From CAXXOK01 sp963664595 (lineage in GTDB: Bacteria > Bacillota > Clostridia > Christensenellales > Aristaeellaceae), in contig CAXXOK010000002.1 of assembly GCA_963664595.2 (NCBI GenBank), positions 1-64,000 of the forward strand: DNA of 64,000 nt, in the 5' to 3' direction. Position numbers and translations under genes: made by a program. Positions 59,351-64,000 of the stretch are shown here, in pieces. The notes under the pieces are model-generated. The model was not told the origin of the DNA. It made no database searches and saw only the letters and a list, made by a program, of their open reading frames with translations. Numbering within the stretch: the stretch's first letter is position 1; every line of letters starts with the position of its first letter.

Positions 59351-59520
59351 CCTAGGTAACGTTGAATAAAGCGCTTGTGCGACGATGTGTTGGCTTTTCG
59401 TTAATCTGGGTTTGCGAAAGCGGCCGCAGCAGAAGCGCTTTGTCACGGCTTTTACGGTCCCAAACCGGCGGAAAGATAACGCGGCGGCGTGCAAGGGAGT
59501 TCATCAGCGTTTTTCACAGG
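59351..59520 (+). repeat. 169-nt hairpin repeat, copy 5 (most divergent full-length copy)
   Basis: Keeps the 5' CCTAGGTAACGTTGAATAAAG, ACCGGCGGAAAGATAACG and GCGTGCAAGGG blocks and a 3' arm ATCAGCGTTTTTCA. The apex hairpin has changed completely but still pairs (AAAGCG / CGCTTT instead of GTAGC / GCTAC). Confidence 0.8.
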
Positions 59521-59769
59521 TTGCTAATGCGCTTGTCCCTTATACGGGTCGATACCATTTGCTCAGAATTGGGTCAGTCTCTCCCCTATACCGCAGTAAC
59601 AAATCCTTGGGATTTATGGTATCGCTTTTCTTGGCCATTGGATTGCTCCTCCACTTTGATTGCCTGAACGCCATTCATTTCAGCGGAGCACCAATGGCTT
59701 TGCTGTAATTTTATGAAATTGCGAATTCTATTGTATTCCTATAAATGTAAGAGCGCCCGGCTATACTCG

Positions 59770-59800
59770 CAAACTGCTCCTACACGAAAATGAGGCCATT
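59770..59800 (+). repeat. 31-nt direct repeat, left copy
   Basis: 28 of 31 bases are identical to 61773-61803 (shared core ACGAAAATGAGGCCATT). It lies about 100 nt before the AgrD-like gene. It may be a regulatory element of that locus or one end of an acquired segment. Confidence 0.6.
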
Positions 59801-59901
59801 TTCTGTAAATGAAGTAGTGTAATTCGCATCGCTTTTTGTCGTTTCGCGTTGAGGCACCTGCCGAGAATCTATTTTGTGATAAAATGTGAACGAAAGGGGA
59901 C

Positions 59902-60039
59902 ATGAAATTGAAGTCAATACTAGACGCGATTTCCAACTGGATACTCGAGTATGGAAAAGCTTCGGCTGGTGTGGCAAGCTTCCGTGGTTCCTATGAAGCG
60001 TCTGTTCCGGAACAACTCATCGAAACCCTTAAAGATTGA
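59902..60039 (+). CDS. AgrD-like cyclic-lactone autoinducer peptide precursor
   Basis: 45 residues, ATG 59902, TGA 60037-60039, with AAAGGGGAC as ribosome site. It has the AgrD plan: an amphipathic N-terminal helix (KSILDAISNWILEYGKAS), a small-residue core (AGVASFRGSYE) and an acidic tail starting with a proline (VPEQLIETLKD). Precursors annotated as cyclic-lactone autoinducers in Clostridia share the G-K-x-S-A-x-x-A-S-x-x-G-x-Y-x-x-x-x-P spacing. There is no Cys, so any ring would need a Ser ester. No AgrB protease is in the window. Downstream are two exported-protein genes. Confidence 0.6.
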   Translation: MKLKSILDAISNWILEYGKASAGVASFRGSYEASVPEQLIETLKD

Positions 60040-60125
60040 ACACGTGATCTGAAAAGAGCACAACAAGGAATGGCGCACCGGCAACTTCATACCGACCACA
60101 TTGAGAGAGGCTATCTCGTTTAACA

Positions 60126-60443
60126 ATGCATGCTAAGATGATATCAAGAAAGGAAATCATTACGAAAAAGATGACTGCTTTGATCCTGACATTGGTTTTG
60201 GTTCTTTCTATCGCAGGTGTCGCGCTGGCAGCCCGCAAATCATTTGATGTATCCACAAGCAGCACCTCTGTTTTTTCGACTGGTGCATCGGGGATCACCA
60301 GAACCAATAACAAGAATTGGTGCGCCAGCATTAGTGCGAGTTGAAACAGCCTAACGTCTCCTAGTATAACCATACTGCGAGGCGTTGGATATGCACATAA
60401 TTACTTCGATCTGAAATCGCTTGAAGGAGCAATTGATTTATGA
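60126..60443 (+). pseudogene. Small secreted protein interrupted by an in-frame TGA
   Basis: The first segment (60126-60344, 72 codons; true start uncertain among three Met codons) has a Sec signal (MTALILTLVLVLSIAGVALA) and a Ser/Thr-rich mature part. After the TGA at 60342-60344 the same frame stays open and protein-like (e.g. LRGVGYAHNYFDLKSLEG) to a TGA at 60441-60443, which overlaps the ATG of the next gene as ATGA. That coupling suggests one ~105-residue gene whose middle codon has become a stop. Nonsense mutation, sequencing error or recoding are all possible. Confidence 0.55.
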
Positions 60444-61471
60444 GAAAGTTCATGTTGTTTTTATTTCTATCAATCCTAATACTTATACCGACAAGTTATG
60501 CGGAAGTAGATATTCCCGTTCGCTTTCTGTCTATTCTTCAAGATTGGAACGCCCAGACACCTGAAGAACTACAACTAAATATCATTGAGTATTGGAGAAT
60601 AATTAATTCCGACAATCCGCCAAACCACTATGATACAACACATTTCCCCCTTAAAATTCGCTTTGGCGGAACCACTCAGGAACTGATTGCTGATCGAAAA
60701 AAATGGGATTTGGCAATCGTATCCTCAAAGGATGTTGACCTGCAAGCATTGCTAGACAAAAATCTGATTGAGGTATACCCACATTACCCATTCTTTTTGC
60801 CCGATCTGTATCAATGGCTCCTTCCAGCCGAAGTACAAAAAATCTACCCGCAAGATCCAAATCAAACGTGTTATGCTTTCGTTTACGATTACGATGCTGC
60901 AAATGACGATGCAACACTTTTGATATGCAAGCCGAATTCTGCGACCAGCAATCCGCCCCAACCATCCAGTTTTGCGGAAGAAATCATGTGGAAACGTTCG
61001 GCCGATACGGCGCGCGCACTGCAGGGGATTCATCTGATCCCACAATCCGCAGCATGGACAGAGGAAGATTTTCTTTCCAAAGCCGACGCATGGGATGTTG
61101 GTTTGCTTACCCTCAAACAGGGAGAAACACCCGACATGCTCGCGCAAGATGGTTTGCTGTATGATTTCTCCCAAATCCAATATTTTGCGTCCCGCTCCTC
61201 CGTAAAGCCAACTGACATTAGTGTTGAACTGGCTAAAGGTATTTTCAGCGCGGACGGCCGGATGATAGGTATTCCGTGCGTAAGAGTTGACAGTGATGGC
61301 GACGAAGCCGATACGGTAACCATGCTGATTATCAATAACAAAAGCTCCTATATTGAGCGAGCGCTTACCTATGCTGTCCATTTTATGAAATCAACGGAAT
61401 ATTATTGGCATTACCTGACAGACCCAGAAAATCTTCCTGCTGACATCAGTAAAGATAATATGGATTGGTAA
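60440..61471 (+). CDS. Exported protein, solute-binding-protein-like
   Basis: 343 residues; GAAGGAGCAATTGATTT upstream. Signal peptide at 1-21 (KFMLFLFLSILILIPTSYA). The mature part has the alternating fold character of periplasmic-binding-like proteins (KWDLAIVSSKDVDLQALLDKNLIEVYP, GMLAQDGLLYDFSQI-like segment near 230, and a final YYWHYLTDPENLP), but lacks a lipobox and any transporter genes nearby. It is translationally coupled to the interrupted small secreted protein. Its codon use is more AT-rich than that of most genes in the window, suggesting acquisition. Function unknown; ligand sensing outside the cell is possible. Confidence 0.65.
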   Translation: MRKFMLFLFLSILILIPTSYAEVDIPVRFLSILQDWNAQTPEELQLNIIEYWRIINSDNPPNHYDTTHFPLKIRFGGTTQELIADRKKWDLAIVSSKDVDLQALLDKNLIEVYPHYPFFLPDLYQWLLPAEVQKIYPQDPNQTCYAFVYDYDAANDDATLLICKPNSATSNPPQPSSFAEEIMWKRSADTARALQGIHLIPQSAAWTEEDFLSKADAWDVGLLTLKQGETPDMLAQDGLLYDFSQIQYFASRSSVKPTDISVELAKGIFSADGRMIGIPCVRVDSDGDEADTVTMLIINNKSSYIERALTYAVHFMKSTEYYWHYLTDPENLPADISKDNMDW

Positions 61472-61839
61472 ATCATCCGTTTAGGCCTCTGGCAATAAAG
61501 AAGTTGGAGGATCATGATCAGATGAACTGGATGAAAAAGCCTATCATCAGAAACGCAAGCGGTATCACGCTCAGTATTCCCTAGATTATGGCGATGGAAT
61601 TGAACGCGATACAGTGATTTCAATTTTCACCCCTGATGAGCATCATAAGCGAGAGAGAAACATCGTATTAGCAAATGGTCCCCAAAGACAACCGAAATGG
61701 CCCTGAACCCGCACTGTTTATTAGCAGATTTTCTGCTAATCAATAAAATACAAGAATGCCCACCTTCATGAACAAACTGCTAATATACGAAAATGAGGCC
61801 ATTCTATAAGCAGACCGAATGAGAAGGTGCACCTTAACG
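61472..61839. other. Short interval with an orphan coding remnant
   Basis: In one plus-strand frame about 55 codons after a TGA near 61515 read like real protein (YSLDYGDGIERDTVISIFT) to a stop near 61707, but there is no start codon with a ribosome site. It may be the C-terminal remnant of a gene. The right copy of the 31-nt repeat (61773-61803) follows. Confidence 0.35.
61773..61803 (+). repeat. 31-nt direct repeat, right copy
   Basis: Partner of 59770-59800 in the same orientation, 2.0 kb away. The pair brackets the AT-richer AgrD-like/exported-protein segment. No gene follows this copy; the next feature is the tRNA terminator. Confidence 0.6.
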
Positions 61840-61875
61840 AAAAACCGGAAACCGTTATCATTCTGCGGTTTCCGG
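61840..61875 (-). terminator. Terminator of the tRNA-Arg gene
   Basis: On the minus strand CCGGAAACCG / CGGTTTCCGG pair around an 11-nt loop and are followed by TTTTT, 10 nt beyond the tRNA 3' end. Confidence 0.88.
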
Positions 61876-61884
61876 CCTTGGAGG

Positions 61885-61961
61885 TGGCGTTCCCGTCGGG
61901 ATTCGAACCCGAGACCTTCCGCTTAGGAGGCGGACGCTCTATCCAGCTGAGCTACGGAAAC
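61885..61961 (-). tRNA. tRNA-Arg (anticodon CCU)
   Basis: 77 nt on the minus strand, with CCA encoded. The acceptor stem GTTTCCG pairs with CGGGAAC. D arm AGCTCAGCTGGATAGAGC, anticodon stem-loop TCCGC-CTCCTAA-GCGGA giving anticodon CCU (reads AGG), and T arm with GGTTCGAATCC. It lies at the right side of the AT-richer segment, a common integration neighbourhood, but no attachment-site duplication of the tRNA end was found. Confidence 0.95.
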
Positions 61962-62547
61962 AAATTCTTCGGTGTGCCCGGCGCCGCTTGAAAAGCGAAC
62001 ACAGGCGATTCTCTGCGGGAGCAAACCGCATATAGCCCCCGTCAGGTTTCGAATCCCTTCCACCCGGCAGACGGCCGCTCCATCCCGCCAGGCGCAGGCG
62101 CATGCGAGACGAAACCTATTGTATTTCAATGCCTTCTGGTTGTCAAGGCTGCAGCCGGAGCAACACGCCGGTTTGCATGCCTGCCTTCTCTATTGAATCC
62201 GACTATACCGGAGGGCCTTGTTTCAAAATTTCCGTTTTTCCGGTTACGTTCCTCATGAGCCGCACATTTCTTCGTCTGTTCAGCTATATTTGCCGGAACA
62301 AGCATAACACTGCTTCAGTCATATTATAATGAAAGGATGACAAACAAAATGCAAATAATATACAGGAAGAGCTTGACTATAAGATGTAAATCTTGTAAAT
62401 TATTTGTATGTTTTCCTATAATTCTTAGTCACATCATTTCCCTTAATCAATTCTCCGCATTCTATGAATCCCTCCATAGCTCATATATTACAGCTCAGCA
62501 TTGATATTCATCATAAAGATATAGCAATTTGGTAAAGGAGTTTTTCT
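61962..62547. other. Intergenic stretch upstream of the VWA gene
   Basis: About 585 nt with no supported gene. A short segment around 62035-62105 has a tRNA-like T-loop fragment but no complete cloverleaf. The last 250 nt are AT-rich and should contain the VWA gene promoter; no clear -35/-10 pair stands out. Confidence 0.5.
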
Positions 62548-64000
62548 ATGATGTTTACACGCCGTAACAGAGCCATCATCGTGTTCCTGATTGCCTTCCT
62601 GATGATTTTCTCCAGTCTTTTTTCCCTCAGCGCATGCGCGCAGGATTCCGCTGCGATCGATTTGGTCATCGTTTTGGATAACAGCGCATCCATGAAGGAC
62701 AGGAACCCGGAATCCGATCCAAAGGGCTACCGGTATTATGCGGCCGCTACGATGCTGAACATGTGCGAAAGTGAAAAATCACGCGCAGCCATCATCTATT
62801 TCTCCCTCAATACGGAAGTGCAGACGCTTGCGAACAACAAAACGGTCGCCATGCCGGTCTCCATCGCCCTGCGCAACGCGGACGGCAGCCCCAACTATAT
62901 CGGCGAGGACAACCGGAATTACTATACCGACGTGCTGGTTGAGCGGGCGTCCGGTAAGGCAAAGGGTGGAACGTATCTGGGCACGGCCGTTTTGAAGGCC
63001 GTGGAGCTGCTGGACACGGGCGCAGCCACGCGCGGCGACAACCAGCCCATTATCCTGGTGCTGGCCGACGGCCAAAACGAGGACGCGGACGCCGCTAATC
63101 TAGAGGAAGCCGTGCGGCAGGCGGAATCCAAAGGCTACCGCATTTATCCCGTACTGCTGAAAAACAGCAAGAATACCGATATTGATGAAAACGCCAACAT
63201 TCTCTATAACCAAATGGCGACCCGGACCGGCGGCAAGGCGCTGGATCCGTTGGAGAACCCCTCCGATCTGCCAAGGATTTTCAGCGAGATCTTCGCCACG
63301 CAAATCGGTTCGTCACTGGCCACGGAGCAGAACAATACCACGAGGGTCGGCGAAGGCAAGTACAAAATGGAGATCAACATTCCCAACCATTCCGTACTGG
63401 AGGCCAACATCCTGATGTCGCTGGACGGCGTGGAAAATGTGCGCCTGACCGATCCCTCGGGCAACAGCGCCTCCCCCAACGTGCTGCGCACCCCGATCGG
63501 CAAGGATAAATACTTACTGTACAAGGTGCTGAATCCGGATGTAATCGGGAATTGGACCCTGTCCTTCGAGGCCGAGCCCTCCGCGCTGGATGGGGTAAAG
63601 GTCAACGTGCTGTTCAGCTACAACATCGATCTGCGGGGCGATATACAATGCGTCGGCTCGCAGACGGTATACAAAAACAGCCAGTTCATCCTCTCCGCAC
63701 AGTTTTACGATAAAAACGCTCCGTCTACGGATACCGACCTGTACACACACGGGATCACCGCCACGGCCTATCTGCTTAAGCAGGGTGAAGAGATTACCGA
63801 AAGCACACCCTCCATCGAGCTGGAGCCTTATGGAAACCGGTTTGAAAAAACCGTTACGCTAGAGGATTTCGGTCTGGACACCAGCGGGAATTACGAGGTA
63901 CTTTACCACGCGGAGGGCGACGGCCTGATCAAAGATTCCCCCCGCGTTTCGCTGCCGATTGTCAACCGCAGCCCGGTGAAAATTTCCGAAGTCATTCCCA
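62548..64000 (+). CDS. Von Willebrand factor A domain lipoprotein (3' end outside window)
   Basis: 484 codons are visible; the frame is open at the right edge. TAAAGGAGTTTTTCT precedes the ATG. The signal ends in a lipobox LSAC (Cys30). The VWA domain (about 36-230) has a complete MIDAS site: DNSAS at 44-48, the conserved Thr near GGTYLG and the Asp in LADGQNED. Downstream are beta-sandwich-like regions (~245-340; ~350-484) without catalytic motifs. The protein is probably anchored outside the membrane and binds a metal-dependent ligand or acts with secretion or cell-wall proteins. Separated by a long leader from the tRNA. Confidence 0.88.
   Translation, partial: MMFTRRNRAIIVFLIAFLMIFSSLFSLSACAQDSAAIDLVIVLDNSASMKDRNPESDPKGYRYYAAATMLNMCESEKSRAAIIYFSLNTEVQTLANNKTVAMPVSIALRNADGSPNYIGEDNRNYYTDVLVERASGKAKGGTYLGTAVLKAVELLDTGAATRGDNQPIILVLADGQNEDADAANLEEAVRQAESKGYRIYPVLLKNSKNTDIDENANILYNQMATRTGGKALDPLENPSDLPRIFSEIFATQIGSSLATEQNNTTRVGEGKYKMEINIPNHSVLEANILMSLDGVENVRLTDPSGNSASPNVLRTPIGKDKYLLYKVLNPDVIGNWTLSFEAEPSALDGVKVNVLFSYNIDLRGDIQCVGSQTVYKNSQFILSAQFYDKNAPSTDTDLYTHGITATAYLLKQGEEITESTPSIELEPYGNRFEKTVTLEDFGLDTSGNYEVLYHAEGDGLIKDSPRVSLPIVNRSPVKISEVIP

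Larger units (their letters stand above)
59211..59901. other. Interval with hairpin repeat and a possible membrane-protein remnant
   Basis: Between 59211 and 59350 one plus-strand frame reads SKKASVPALIISILPLVTLIPVLQ, like a membrane-protein start, but it has no start codon and stops just inside the repeat. The repeat copy occupies 59351-59520. A 31-nt motif shared with 61773-61803 lies at 59770-59800. No other gene is seen. Confidence 0.4.

Noticed and set aside
59362..59520. Short peptides (MNKALV...) opening with the ATG inside the hairpin repeats
   Set aside because: The start of the frame recurs because the 5' arm is conserved, but copy 4 stops after 10 codons, lengths differ and no copy has a ribosome site.
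62035..62105. Possible second tRNA or tRNA pseudogene
   Set aside because: A TTCGAA-containing loop and GC-rich arms are present, but no acceptor or anticodon stem can be completed.

Overview
The window is a GC-rich (high-50s % by eye) bacterial chromosome segment. It most likely comes from a monoderm Clostridia-type member of the Bacillota. Reasons: strong GGAGG ribosome sites, frequent GTG/TTG starts, PadR/HAAS and Bce/Cpr-type resistance modules, LplB/LplC-type sugar permeases, an EFR1 flavodoxin-ferredoxin, and an AgrD-like peptide. No 16S rRNA or housekeeping marker is present, so the lineage is an inference. No phage or intact IS is visible, but there are two families of small palindromic elements.

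Layout. 0-4 kb: arginase-family fragment, two AraC/GyrI-type regulators (one apparently frameshifted), a gene-poor kilobase, and an EFR1 protein. 4.2-11.5 kb (minus): an exopolysaccharide operon made of a GT-C-like membrane protein, a GT2 synthase with three N-terminal MshEN-like units (candidate c-di-GMP sensor), a BcsB-like protein and GDP-mannose pyrophosphorylase. 11.8-22 kb: an IclR-governed glycan locus. A CUT1 sugar transporter, a GH106-like glycosidase and an Asp-box propeller protein lie on the minus strand; a DapA-family aldolase and the IclR regulator diverge from them. Each divergent promoter has its own palindromic operator. 22-36.5 kb: small stress and metabolic genes (GNATs, DUF1697, hydrolases, a VOC-GNAT fusion, PadR with a methyltransferase, PhzF, ANT(6)-like with a two-component pair, nitroreductase, WYL regulator). 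36.6-45.1 kb: Bce-like ABC exporter with a matching operator, MFS/AraC pair, and a PadR-HAAS-SDR-SDR operon.

46.2-54.1 kb is the most distinctive part. It holds a heliorhodopsin with its retinal-binding Lys, a CrtI-family FAD oxidoreductase, a retinol-dehydrogenase-like SDR with an NTF2-like partner, a UV-damage endonuclease fused to DUF1722, a Rieske mononuclear-iron oxygenase, a small membrane protein and a flavodoxin. I read it as a light/UV/oxygen-response island. 54.7-59.2 kb is a Cpr/LanFEG-like peptide-resistance module (two-component pair divergent from an ABC exporter), with direct repeats in the shared promoter region. 59.8-61.5 kb is AT-richer. It holds an AgrD-like 45-residue peptide, a small secreted protein interrupted by an in-frame TGA, and a 343-residue exported protein. 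The window ends with tRNA-Arg(CCU) and the start of a von Willebrand A lipoprotein.

A repeat of about 169 nt occurs five times (2.6, 24.8, 47.2, 54.5 and 59.4 kb), always in the same orientation and always between genes. It folds end to end into one long hairpin, and differences between copies preserve pairing. A second, unrelated element of about 188 nt sits inside a terminator hairpin and is flanked by a perfect 25-bp direct repeat of that hairpin.
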